Shown here one piece after another: positions 9,601 to 17,036 of a stretch of DNA of 55,683 nucleotides. Within the stretch, counting starts at the first letter, position 1; every line of letters begins with the position of its first letter. The DNA is taken from positions 1-55,683 of the forward strand of contig JAURLQ010000099.1 in the NCBI GenBank assembly GCA_030831125.1, written 5' to 3'. The position numbers and the translations under genes were made by a program. This DNA is from Gammaproteobacteria bacterium (GTDB taxonomy: Bacteria; Pseudomonadota; Gammaproteobacteria; Pseudomonadales; Pseudohongiellaceae). The notes beneath the pieces are model-generated. The model saw only the letters and a program-made list of their open reading frames with translations, made no database searches and was not told where the DNA came from.

Positions 9601-9753
9601 GATGATTTTCACCTGAGTGGGTGAAATATCCGGAAAGGCATCGATCGGCAGATTGTTCAGTGCCACAATCCCGAAGCCTGCCAGCATGATTGCCAGCAAA
9701 CAGGTCAACAGGCGTTGACTGAGAGAAAACTGGATAAGTGAGGCGAACATCAT
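6667..9753 (-). CDS. Heavy-metal RND efflux pump, inner-membrane subunit (CzcA/CusA family)
   Basis: 1028 residues, full length for the HME-RND family. It moves metal cations from periplasm or cytoplasm to the outside by proton antiport, in complex with the adaptor and outer-membrane channel encoded just upstream. The N-terminus has the first membrane helix and the family stretch IDAFPDISPTQVKI. The proton-relay segment in TM4 reads VIAIGMLVDSSIVIVEN; the first acidic residue of the CzcA-type motif is Ala here, as in CusA-like pumps, while the Asp and Glu that follow are kept. In the periplasmic porter region DLIIQLEAIPS has Gln where CusA has one of its substrate methionines, so copper/silver specificity is not supported and the metal is unassigned. 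It overlaps the adaptor gene by 4 bp. Confidence 0.92.
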   Translation of the reverse strand: MMFASLIQFSLSQRLLTCLLAIMLAGFGIVALNNLPIDAFPDISPTQVKIIIKSPGMTPEEVETLITSPVEVELLGIPRQEILRSISKYALSSITLDFEEGTDIYWARQQVSERLSNVWGDLPGNISGGLAPMSTPLGDMFMFTIESDTLTLTEKRFLLDWTIRPALRTVPGVADVNSLGGYVRTYSVTPRRESMALLHFSNEDIVSALELNNRNDGAGRIDQGEEAILVRVEGAVGSLEDIRNIRIENPFGTRVPLYEIADVEMGTLERYGSVTADGTGEAVQGLVIGLRGANAEEVVRGVREKLQALEATLPEGVTTSIFYDRSVLISGAVSTVSRALIEAVVLVVVLLGLFLGNVRAALTVAAVLPLSALFTFILMGQIGMSANLMSLGGLVIAIGMLVDSSIVIVENVVSTLQRAEEQRSPLPKLHLIFRAVKDVAVPVTSGILIIVIVFLPLLSLEGLEGKLFRPVTMTIVFALLGSLVLSMTLIPVIASWSVKADGHDDPWLTRTLAKLYRPLLDKALAVPKAVLAVAAALLLATVMIFPLVGKTFMPTMDEGDLIIQLEAIPSINLTTMTRMVEQVEQAILEAAPEVLRVVSRSGSDEIGMDPMGLNETDMFLQLRPLDEWANPDKAELEERLRSVMEGFSGINFGFTQPIDMRVSEMLTGSRGDVAVKLFGSDLNLLNEYAQKLSEVISTVPGSIDTIATLNEGAQYLQVSVDRVRAGQLGLDAEALQDRLRAEVEGLRAGTVIEGSARVPLMLRYPTLRGDGKVQLSHDLITLNNGNTLPLSELARIERVEGPVTISRESGQRFSVIRTNVEGRDLVGFVDEARQAVADQLALPEGYTLEWGGEFENQQRAAARLGTVIPVALLLIAFILFLTFRSLKQTFIILSNIPFALTGGLMALWLTGGYISVPASVGFIALLGIAVLNGVVMMSHFNYLAARGMALAEVVREGAMRRLRPVMMTASICALGLVPLLLATGPGSEIQKPLAIVVVGGLISSTLLTLFLLPIVYRHFHSDTELKEV

Positions 9754-10829
9754 TCCCCTCCGAGGCCGAGTGTAATCCCCTTCAGCAGTGCAGCACCGCG
9801 TACCACGACACTTTCTCCGGGCTGGATTCCCTCAGTGGCAAGATAGTTGCCACCCAGCGCTTGCAGTTCGAGATTGCGCTGTTCTATACCGTTGGGTGTC
9901 CTGATATAAACTGCAGTTTCGTCGCCGTTGTGCACCACAGCATCATCGGGCACCAGCACCCCCTGACGGGAAGCGGGAATGACAAGTCTGACTATCTGTC
10001 CGGTTTGCAGGGACACATCTGAGGTGAACTCTGCCAACACACCCTGGGTCTGGGCCTGCAGATCCAGTGCCTGCTCTTTCATTCTGACAACAAGTTCACC
10101 TGGCTGGCCAGACAGACTCAGTTGCTGCCCACTGCTGATGTCCCTTGCCAGCGCTGAAGGCAACTCGGCACTCACCCACAAGGTATTGCTGGTGAGCGAC
10201 ATGATGATGTCTCCAGTGTTGAAACTTTCACCACTGCGATAATGCAGATGGCTTACCATCCCATCTGCCGGTGCCGTGAGCATGTAGATGCCAAGTAATG
10301 ATGCATCCTGTTCCAGTTTCTGCAGCAATTCGGGGGTATACCCTGCTGTCATCAGTCTTGCGGCGAGTCCCTGCTGCTCTACACGCGCATTGCGCCAGGC
10401 CAGCTCGGTTACCTGAAGCCTGCTCTGTGCAATTATGCCCTCGGCAAAAAGATTTCTGTCCCGTTCCAGCATGGCCAGCGACTGCGCCTCTTCAGCATTG
10501 GCCGAGAGCCATTGCTGCTGGAGTTCCAGCACCTCGGCACTGCGAACACTGCCCAGTACAGCGCCGGCACTTACCTGCTTGCCTGGCTCCGAGTCCCAAC
10601 GCTGCATTACACCGTCGAACAAGGCTGTCACTGCTGCTGCTGCATAAGGTGAACTGATCACTGTTGCCGGCACTTCCATACCAGCGCTGATATCAGCCTG
10701 CTCCACGCGCTGGAACACCAGACCAAGCCTTCTGATCATTGCATCATCCACCCCTGCAACTGGTTGCGTGTACGCACTGTTGCACAGCAACAATACCCCC
10801 AACATTCCCATGTATTGCAACTTGTTCAT
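9750..10829 (-). CDS. RND efflux periplasmic adaptor subunit (CzcB/CusB-like)
   Basis: 359 residues with a signal peptide (cleaved near AYTQP). It has the usual membrane-fusion-protein layout: a barrel-sandwich half (FDGVMQRWDSEPGKQVSAG), a helical hairpin about residues 105-160, the second lipoyl half (TAPADGMVSHLHYRSGESF) and beta-barrel/membrane-proximal domains ending GAALLKGITLGLGGE. It bridges the RND pump and the outer-membrane channel. There are 4-bp overlaps with both neighbours, so the three subunits are translationally coupled. No His-rich N-terminal metal site as in CzcB is visible. Confidence 0.9.
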   Translation of the reverse strand: MNKLQYMGMLGVLLLCNSAYTQPVAGVDDAMIRRLGLVFQRVEQADISAGMEVPATVISSPYAAAAVTALFDGVMQRWDSEPGKQVSAGAVLGSVRSAEVLELQQQWLSANAEEAQSLAMLERDRNLFAEGIIAQSRLQVTELAWRNARVEQQGLAARLMTAGYTPELLQKLEQDASLLGIYMLTAPADGMVSHLHYRSGESFNTGDIIMSLTSNTLWVSAELPSALARDISSGQQLSLSGQPGELVVRMKEQALDLQAQTQGVLAEFTSDVSLQTGQIVRLVIPASRQGVLVPDDAVVHNGDETAVYIRTPNGIEQRNLELQALGGNYLATEGIQPGESVVVRGAALLKGITLGLGGE

Positions 10830-12076
10830 GGCATTACTCCAATCAGGTGGTTGTACAGGGTAATCTGTCTTTGCTCCTGCAATTCCAGCATTCTCAGTTC
10901 GCGTTCCGCTTCGATTTCCTGCTGCAGCACTCCGATAACCTGAATGAGGTTGAGTTCTCCGGCTTCGAATGCGGTTCTGGCCAACTTGCTGTTTTCACTG
11001 GCCAGTGCGAAACGTTGCCGGGTAAGTGGCAATGCTTCGCGAGTGACAAACAGGCCATGTTCAGCTTCATGGATGTCCCGCTCCAGTAGTCTCTCGGCAT
11101 TGAGCAATGCAACTTCAGCGTCAGTTTTCTGCATACGGGCGGCACTGGTTCTGGCAGCGACTATCGACTTGCCGCCAATGGGTATGTTCAGGGATATGCC
11201 AACACTGTCTATATAGGGCTGGAACTGGTCAGGCCGTTCACGGCGGGTACCGATAGTCAGTTGCGGATTGCCTTTGGCATTGATTTCACTTTGCCTGATG
11301 CCAGCATCTGCCACACTGACCTGTGAAGCCAGCAGCATCAATAGTGGATGATTATCCACTGGCTCCACGAGGGTGGTCAGCTCCTCGCGATGCCCTTCAG
11401 CAGGCCTTTCATCCAGCCCCGTAAAAACATTGTATTCACGTTCAGCATCAACCATACCTGCTTCTGCATCGAGCACTTTTTTCATATGCTCCAATGCCAG
11501 GGTTTCAGCCTGCATGACATCAAGCCGGGACAATTCACCCAGCTCAAACATCCGCTGTGTAATAGCATGCAGTTCATCTGCCCTGGCCTGGGCTGCCTGC
11601 TCAATGGTCATCAGCGTTTCGGCAGCTTCGATGTCAGCCAGCACAGATCTGAGATTGCCGGCTACTTCCCAACGGAACCAGTCTGTCCAGATATCGGCCT
11701 GCCCCTGATAAAGATTTCCCAGTACTTCGGTACTGGCTTTTTCACCGAGGCGCCACAGGGGCAATTGCAATCCGTATTCCTGTTCCTGCAGGCCGACATT
11801 GGTGCGTGCCCGATCATCTATGAAAGTGAGATTCAGGCTGGGAGGCCCAGCGAACCAACTGTTGCCAAAAGCCTTGTAATCATCAGCCTGTGCCTGCCTG
11901 GCTTCACCGGAAAGGGCCTGTGGCGCATGCACCAGCGCCTGCTCGAATACATTTGTAAACACCAGAGCCGGATTGCTATCCAGATGCATATGCTCGATAT
12001 GCTCATTCTGTGCCATAACCGAAGCAGTCAACAGCATCAGAATGGGCACAGGGAATTTGTACTTCAAGTATTTCAT
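10826..12076 (-). CDS. Outer-membrane efflux protein (TolC/CzcC family)
   Basis: 416 residues from the ATG at 12076, which opens a clean signal peptide (MKYLKYKFPVPILMLLTASV, cleaved near MAQ). An in-frame TTG at 12094 is less likely. The mature protein has the long coiled-coil helices of the TolC family in two repeats and a QEIEAERELRMLELQEQ segment near the C-terminus. The N-terminal NEHIEHMHLD is His-rich. First gene of the efflux operon; the promoter region 12095-12322 is shared with the divergent two-component system and contains phased TGACA repeats, so control by that system is likely. Confidence 0.9.
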   Translation of the reverse strand: MKYLKYKFPVPILMLLTASVMAQNEHIEHMHLDSNPALVFTNVFEQALVHAPQALSGEARQAQADDYKAFGNSWFAGPPSLNLTFIDDRARTNVGLQEQEYGLQLPLWRLGEKASTEVLGNLYQGQADIWTDWFRWEVAGNLRSVLADIEAAETLMTIEQAAQARADELHAITQRMFELGELSRLDVMQAETLALEHMKKVLDAEAGMVDAEREYNVFTGLDERPAEGHREELTTLVEPVDNHPLLMLLASQVSVADAGIRQSEINAKGNPQLTIGTRRERPDQFQPYIDSVGISLNIPIGGKSIVAARTSAARMQKTDAEVALLNAERLLERDIHEAEHGLFVTREALPLTRQRFALASENSKLARTAFEAGELNLIQVIGVLQQEIEAERELRMLELQEQRQITLYNHLIGVMP

Positions 12077-12126
12077 CAGGGTGTTCAATCCCAATTTGAG
12101 AATTGTGTGCAGTTTAGGAACAACCC

Positions 12127-12264
12127 TGTCAAAAATATGTCAAAGTTTGCTGGCTCTTTTGTCGAAATCTGCCAATAACCGGAACGAATTGACTGATGTC
12201 AAATTTCACTGGTTCGTCACCCCCATTACAGGGGCTTTGACAAATAATTGACAAAGTACTGACA
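12127..12264. promoter_or_regulatory. Phased TGACA boxes, predicted response-regulator operator
   Basis: On the plus strand TGACA starts at 12238, 12249 and 12260, exactly 11 bp apart. On the minus strand the same box (TGTCA in the plus sequence) starts at 12127 and 12138, with TGTCG at 12160, again in 11-bp register. OmpR-family regulators bind direct repeats spaced about one helical turn. The two clusters face the divergent efflux operon (start 12076) and regulator gene (start 12323), which suggests control of both by the adjacent regulator. Binding is inferred. Confidence 0.6.
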
Positions 12265-12322
12265 AGAAATGAACGGCTTCTGTAGGATTATCCATATACG
12301 TAAATTTGCCTGAAGCATCTGC

Positions 12323-13009
12323 ATGAGACTTCTGATCATTGAGGACAACCGCGATATTGCTGCCAATATCGCTGATTATCTGGAGCCACTGGGCCATGAG
12401 CTCGACTTCGCCTCGGATGGGTTGACCGGACTGCACCTAGCTGCCACGCGCCCTTTCGATGCCATAGTGCTTGACCTGATGCTGCCGGGCATGGACGGTA
12501 TCAGCCTGTGCCGCACACTGCGCAATGATGGCAATGTCAGCACCCCGGTACTCATGCTTACTGCCCGCGACCAGCTGGATGACAAACTTGAGGGTTTCAG
12601 GGCCGGTGCTGACGACTATCTGGTAAAACCCTTTTCGGTGAAGGAACTGGAAGTGCGCTTGCAGGCACTGGTAAAACGTTCCATGCCGGGAGCCGGCAAA
12701 AGACTGCTGCAGGTTGCCGACCTGCAATTCAACCTTGAGACACTTGAAGCACACAGGGCTGGCCAGTTGCTGGACCTCAACCCCATCCAGCGCAAGCTGC
12801 TGGAACTGCTTATGATGAACAGCCACAGGGTGGTACCCAGGGAAGAACTCGAAAATCATATCTGGGGAGATTCATTGCCGGACAATGATGTATTGCGCAC
12901 CCATATCTACGGGCTGCGGAATGTCATAGACAGGAATTTCGAACCCAAACTGCTGCATACAGTACACGGAGCGGGATATCGCATACATGAGCACAGCACA
13001 AACCCATAA
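12323..13009 (+). CDS. OmpR-family response regulator, probable regulator of the efflux operon
   Basis: 228 residues. The receiver domain (about 1-115) has the acidic pocket IIEDN, phosphoacceptor D51 (IVLDLMLPGMDG), T80 (MLTARD) and K102 (YLVKPF). The C-terminal winged-helix DNA-binding domain ends in HTVHGAGYRIHE. It overlaps the downstream kinase gene by 23 bp, so the pair is co-translated. Divergent orientation from the CzcCBA-type genes and the 11-bp-spaced TGACA boxes between them point to metal-responsive control of efflux, as in CzcRS/CusRS/CopRS-type systems; which metal is sensed cannot be told. Confidence 0.9.
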   Translation: MRLLIIEDNRDIAANIADYLEPLGHELDFASDGLTGLHLAATRPFDAIVLDLMLPGMDGISLCRTLRNDGNVSTPVLMLTARDQLDDKLEGFRAGADDYLVKPFSVKELEVRLQALVKRSMPGAGKRLLQVADLQFNLETLEAHRAGQLLDLNPIQRKLLELLMMNSHRVVPREELENHIWGDSLPDNDVLRTHIYGLRNVIDRNFEPKLLHTVHGAGYRIHEHSTNP

Positions 13010-14261
13010 CACCAGCCTCCGTTCACGCATAATCATTGCCCTGGTCATCATCACCACGGTGATGAGTTTCCTGCTGGCTGCAGGAGTACTGGTTATCAAG
13101 GACAGTCTGGAAGAGGTCATTCTGGGCCAGACCGTCCAGGAACAATTACAGATGCTGGAAAGGCAGCGTGCATCCGGAGCTTATTCGGAGCAGCATCTGT
13201 TCAGGAACTGGCAGTATTATTTTGGTGCAACAACAGACACGCTGCCTGCTGCCATTCGCATGCTTGAGTCGGGTTCCCACCACAGCGTAATTGTTGATAA
13301 CGAGTACTACCAGATTGAAGTGGGATCCAACAACGGCGACAAGGTTTACCTTACCTACAACATCACCAACTGGGAAAACCAGGAACATGCCATGCTGGAG
13401 ATGCTGGCCTGGGGTGTAGGCCTGGTGTTACTGGCTGCAATACTGATGGGCTGGCGTGCCTCGAAAAGCATATTGGCACCCGTAAGGGCGCTCACAGACA
13501 GACTTGCCACCATACAACCAGGTCAGCGAAAGATCCGGATAGCACAGGATTTCGAGGGTACAGAAATCGGACATATAGCTTCTGCAATAGACCAGTATCT
13601 GGGGCGTCTTGACCAGTTTGTTGAACGGGAGCGGTCATTTACTGCAGCGGCCAGCCATGAACTGCGCACCCCGCTTGCCGTTATGCTGGGCGCTCTGGAC
13701 ATACTGGATACGCAAGAGTTGGGAGGGGCCGGACAACGCGCTCTTGTAAGACTGCACAGGGCCTGCGAAGAAATGAAAGCCTTCATTTCGACAACCCTGT
13801 TTTTGTCGCGAGAGGAAAGCACCACTATCGAGGATAGTACTCCAGTGATCTTTGATGATCTGCTCAGGACACTTCTGGAAGATCTTCAATCACTTTCCAG
13901 CGAAAACAATATCCGTATCATCCAGCAGTCAACACCAGGCCTGCAATTGCATTGGCCACGCAGTCTTTTGCAGATTGTTACCGGCAATATACTGAGAAAT
14001 GCGATGGAACATACCAGAGAAGGCACAATCACGATTGAAGCCACGCCACACAGTATAAAAATTGCTGATACTGGCACCGGTATTCCTGAAAATGACCTTC
14101 CCCATGTTTTTGACAGGAGCTACACCACCAAGGAAACGGGCACCGGCATGGGTCTGAATCTGGTCAAGCGCGTCTGCGATCGTTTCAACTGGAAAATTGA
14201 AATGGCCAGCAGCACGGGCAAGGGAACCAGCATCTCGATATCATTCCCGGAAGTGGCGTAA
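12987..14261 (+). CDS. Membrane sensor histidine kinase paired with the regulator at 12323
   Basis: 424 residues. TM1 (about 13-36) and TM2 (about 137-156) flank a roughly 100-residue periplasmic sensor that contains SGSHHSVIVDNEYYQ. Then come a HAMP segment, HisKA with ASHELRTPL (phosphoacceptor H224), and the HATPase domain with NILRNAMEHT (N box), DTGTGIP (G1) and GTGMGLNL (G2). All catalytic motifs are present. The short periplasmic domain fits a metal or small-ligand sensor. The gene ends 18 bp from a convergent glycosyltransferase gene. Confidence 0.9.
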   Translation: MSTAQTHNTSLRSRIIIALVIITTVMSFLLAAGVLVIKDSLEEVILGQTVQEQLQMLERQRASGAYSEQHLFRNWQYYFGATTDTLPAAIRMLESGSHHSVIVDNEYYQIEVGSNNGDKVYLTYNITNWENQEHAMLEMLAWGVGLVLLAAILMGWRASKSILAPVRALTDRLATIQPGQRKIRIAQDFEGTEIGHIASAIDQYLGRLDQFVERERSFTAAASHELRTPLAVMLGALDILDTQELGGAGQRALVRLHRACEEMKAFISTTLFLSREESTTIEDSTPVIFDDLLRTLLEDLQSLSSENNIRIIQQSTPGLQLHWPRSLLQIVTGNILRNAMEHTREGTITIEATPHSIKIADTGTGIPENDLPHVFDRSYTTKETGTGMGLNLVKRVCDRFNWKIEMASSTGKGTSISISFPEVA

Positions 14262-14279
14262 ACCGGATTCTGATGACCT

Positions 14280-15110
14280 TCAGGAATTTTTGTGAACAGC
14301 CGGCAAAGCATACACGGAAGAATCTTCCGCCCGGGTTCTGCCTCCATCCCTGTTACCGGCTTCACGTTTCATTTCCCATAATTTTGCGTATTTCATGAAA
14401 TTATAGAAAGCATGGTTCATGCTGGTAAGCAGACCATCAACTCCGTCCAGAAAGCAGCCTTTACCAAGATAGCACTGCAGAAACGATACCGGGAAAATCA
14501 GCACCAACGTGGCAAGACCAACGCTTTTGCCTTTTGCCAGCTTGTCTGTGGCTTTCAGATCGCTGTACTGGTTCGATTTCGCTATACGCTGCCCGTAGTC
14601 CAGATTTTCATGATGCAACAGCACTGCATCAGTACTGATTACCTTGCCGCTTATCGAGATACTTTCATGGACACGGGCAGGATGGTAATGAGCACACCTT
14701 TTCCTGAAAAACCGGGTTACTTCATCCTTGCGACTGAAACCGGCAGGCCGCCTGCCCTTTCTCAGCAGGATTCTGGTGCAGGAAAGCGCATCTGCCTCAT
14801 CTGATCTGACCAGAGCCCTTATGGCATCAAGCAATTCGTTGGTGGGTTCTTCATCGGCATCAAGATTCAGCACCCATTGCCGGGAGCACAATGACAGGGC
14901 ATGGGCTTTCTGCTCGCTGAAGCCAGTCCAGGCCCGGAAAGCTGTCACGACATTCGGAAATTGTCCTGCAACAGCAACTGTACTGTCTGTGCTGCCACAA
15001 TCGAGCACCACAACCTCGGCAAAGCAGGCAAGTACCGGAAGCAGGCGCTTCAGGTTGTGTTCTTCATTGCGGGTAATGATGTATACGCTGGCTGCAATCG
15101 GGTCACTCAT
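14280..15110 (-). CDS. Family 2 glycosyltransferase (WaaE/KdtX-like)
   Basis: 276 residues from the ATG at 15110 (MSDPIAASVYIITRNEEHNL). A further in-frame ATG 39 bp upstream would add a leader unlike the family. The GT-A fold is clear: nucleotide-sugar region VVVLDCGSTDST, metal-binding WVLNLDADEEP with the DxD-like DAD, then acceptor-side RVHESI and HHENLDYG. The closest named relatives that come to mind are lipopolysaccharide-core glucosyltransferases of the WaaE/KdtX type, so a cell-envelope role is likely but unproven. A hydrophobic stretch near residue 200 may associate with the membrane. It lies 74 bp downstream of the iron operon and could be read through from it. Confidence 0.82.
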   Translation of the reverse strand: MSDPIAASVYIITRNEEHNLKRLLPVLACFAEVVVLDCGSTDSTVAVAGQFPNVVTAFRAWTGFSEQKAHALSLCSRQWVLNLDADEEPTNELLDAIRALVRSDEADALSCTRILLRKGRRPAGFSRKDEVTRFFRKRCAHYHPARVHESISISGKVISTDAVLLHHENLDYGQRIAKSNQYSDLKATDKLAKGKSVGLATLVLIFPVSFLQCYLGKGCFLDGVDGLLTSMNHAFYNFMKYAKLWEMKREAGNRDGGRTRAEDSSVYALPAVHKNS

Positions 15111-15184
15111 GTCTATGTATCCTGGTTGGCACCAAAGATACCGACTCAACCTTATCTGCAGCTTAAGATTTCATTATGCTTTTC

Positions 15185-15904
15185 TTAAAATTCGTATTCG
15201 AGCAGGAAACGCCAGGTGGTATCTGCAGTTTCCTTGTCCAGACCGAAAATCAAACCGGCCTCCCAGTGCAGACTCTTCCTGATACCGGTTGAAAATATCC
15301 CCTGCAGCACTGGCCCCATCGCCAGGGTATTCTGCCCTGCATAGAACTCCACTCCCGGTTCAAAAACCGGACTGTAGCGGTAACGAAGCTGGCTGTTCAG
15401 TACCGTCTCGTATTCGGCTACGATGTCTTTGCCCCACTCGCGTATGACCAGAAAGTTGGCTGCAGCGCTCCAGCTGCCAAGCTCCTTTTCTGCCAGCAGG
15501 CCTACGGAAATTTCCTGGATTTCATCCCGTACTTCATCTTCGTATTCAAACAGCAGCCCCCAGTCGACTGCATATTCGCCCTGTTCAGTAAGCTGCCATT
15601 TAAGTTCCACTTCCCATGCTTCAGTCTCGAAACCACGAGCCCTGTCCTTGCCGCCCACCAGATAGAACTCGGCAAACACCTTGTCGCTGAGGGACGTACC
15701 GAAGGAAAACTGGTGAACCTGGGCCTTGTTGGTCAGCCCCGGCTGGGGATCCTGGAAAACCGAACGAATTTCGATCTCCTTTTCAAGCGCATCCACATAG
15801 GGATGATAAACCTTGTCCACCACCAGCCCGTCTGCCAGAACGCGGGCAGCCAACGGACAAAGGATGAATAATGCAACTGCGCGGAGAAGGATAAATCTTT
15901 TCAT
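15185..15904 (-). CDS. Putative outer-membrane protein of the FTR1 iron operon
   Basis: 239 residues with a signal peptide (MKRFILLRAVALFILCPLAA, cleaved near VLA). The mature chain is made of amphipathic strands rich in Glu and aromatics and ends RFLLEYEF, a terminal Phe as in beta-barrels. I do not recognise a named family. It overlaps the FTR1 permease gene by 4 bp, so it is co-translated with an iron uptake system. A role in moving iron across the outer membrane or sensing it there is inferred from context. Confidence 0.7.
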   Translation of the reverse strand: MKRFILLRAVALFILCPLAARVLADGLVVDKVYHPYVDALEKEIEIRSVFQDPQPGLTNKAQVHQFSFGTSLSDKVFAEFYLVGGKDRARGFETEAWEVELKWQLTEQGEYAVDWGLLFEYEDEVRDEIQEISVGLLAEKELGSWSAAANFLVIREWGKDIVAEYETVLNSQLRYRYSPVFEPGVEFYAGQNTLAMGPVLQGIFSTGIRKSLHWEAGLIFGLDKETADTTWRFLLEYEF

Positions 15905-16713
15905 ACCAGGTCTTGCCTGAACCAGGCGCTGCGAAAAACCGGACTGGCAGCAATCATCAGGAAGGCGCCTACATATGCTGCCAACTGCAACAGGGAGGGA
16001 GTGGCTTCATACCCGACCAGTGCGTAGAGCAATTGCCCGGCCACACTGTATTCAGGCAAGAGAGCGGAACTGTCCCACACCTGGCTTGTATAAGGTGCCC
16101 AGTCTGCCTGGGTTAGCAGCAACACAGCCTGCGAAGCCATATTGCCCGCAAAAAAGGCCAGCAACACCAGTGCGACACGAAGCGCAATATGTCTTTTGAG
16201 GGCTATCAGCAGGTAATAGAGCAGAATGCCACAACTCACGCCGATGCCTGTGGCAAGTGCAGCACCAAGCAGCACCGGACTCACTGCTTCCGGCTGTCCC
16301 ATAATACCACGCAAGTACAGGACTATTTCCGACCCTTCGCGCATGATGGCAAGTGCAACAACCACAATCAGGCAAAAGCTGGCAACCAGGGTATGCGCTG
16401 ACCCTGGCAACTCCACCTGGTTCTTTATCCCGTAAATGAATACCAGCAACAGCACAATGGTTAACAGCTGGCAAGCAGCATTGGTGACTTCCTGCCCCAC
16501 ATAATCGAACCACTCAGCAATAACAGGCATGTACAAGGCGTAAGACCAGGCCAACAGCACGCCACATGCCAGCGCACTCCATATCCAGGTTCGATTGGCA
16601 ATAAGCCCCTTGTTGCCTGACTCGATCAAACGGGTAACAAGCAGGAGCATGCTCAGCAACAGGGCAGCTTCCAGTATTTCCTGTAAAACAAGTATGACAG
16701 ATGTGAGGAACAT
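15901..16713 (-). CDS. FTR1-family iron permease
   Basis: 270 residues with about seven membrane helices. FTR1/EfeU permeases carry iron across the cytoplasmic membrane and use two REXXE motifs. The second is intact here (MREGSEIVLYL, R125-E129). The first, in TM1, reads QEILE at residues 11-15, with Gln in place of Arg but both glutamates kept. The gene lies between a cupredoxin-like gene (2-bp gap) and an outer-membrane protein gene (4-bp overlap) in one operon headed by a two-component system. No EfeO/EfeB or P19 gene is present, so the oxidase or iron-donor partner differs from those systems. Confidence 0.88.
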   Translation of the reverse strand: MFLTSVILVLQEILEAALLLSMLLLVTRLIESGNKGLIANRTWIWSALACGVLLAWSYALYMPVIAEWFDYVGQEVTNAACQLLTIVLLLVFIYGIKNQVELPGSAHTLVASFCLIVVVALAIMREGSEIVLYLRGIMGQPEAVSPVLLGAALATGIGVSCGILLYYLLIALKRHIALRVALVLLAFFAGNMASQAVLLLTQADWAPYTSQVWDSSALLPEYSVAGQLLYALVGYEATPSLLQLAAYVGAFLMIAASPVFRSAWFRQDLV

Positions 16714-16715
16714 GC

Positions 16716-17036
16716 TTACCTTGCGATGACCTTGCCCTGGGCGGTTTTGGGATAGAACTCGCCAAAAAACGGATATTCGCCGGGTTTCAATGGCCCGATG
16801 AAAATAACGGTTCTTGATTTTCCGGGAATGACCTTCTCCCGATTGAGCTCATAGCTTTCGAACTCCTCAGGCGTGTCATCCTCATTGAGAATCATCAGTC
16901 TGATCTTGGTTTCTGCCGGAACATCCAGTGTTGCAGGAAAAAAAAGGTGATCACGGATATGCAGTTCAAATTCAGGCACGGCAGCACTGACTGTACCTGC
17001 CAGCAGGCTCATCATCATGAAAGAAAATTTCCTCAT
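16716..17036 (-). CDS. Cupredoxin-fold periplasmic protein, iron operon
   Basis: 106 residues with a signal peptide (MRKFSFMMMSLLAGTVSA). The mature part follows the cupredoxin layout (FELHIRDHLFFPATLDVPAE, then LKPGEYPFFGEFYPKTAQGK). The loop that normally carries Cys-His-Met copper ligands reads YPFFGEFYP, so the type-1 copper site appears absent. Several Glu residues (EDDTPEEFESYE) could bind iron instead. It overlaps the kinase gene by 4 bp and precedes the FTR1 permease by 2 bp, so it probably works as the periplasmic iron-handling partner of the permease. Confidence 0.8.
   Translation of the reverse strand: MRKFSFMMMSLLAGTVSAAVPEFELHIRDHLFFPATLDVPAETKIRLMILNEDDTPEEFESYELNREKVIPGKSRTVIFIGPLKPGEYPFFGEFYPKTAQGKVIAR

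Noticed and set aside
11348-12178. 276-codon plus-strand frame opposite the outer-membrane efflux gene
   Set aside because: Shadow of the TolC-family gene; no recognisable domain and it runs into the operator region.
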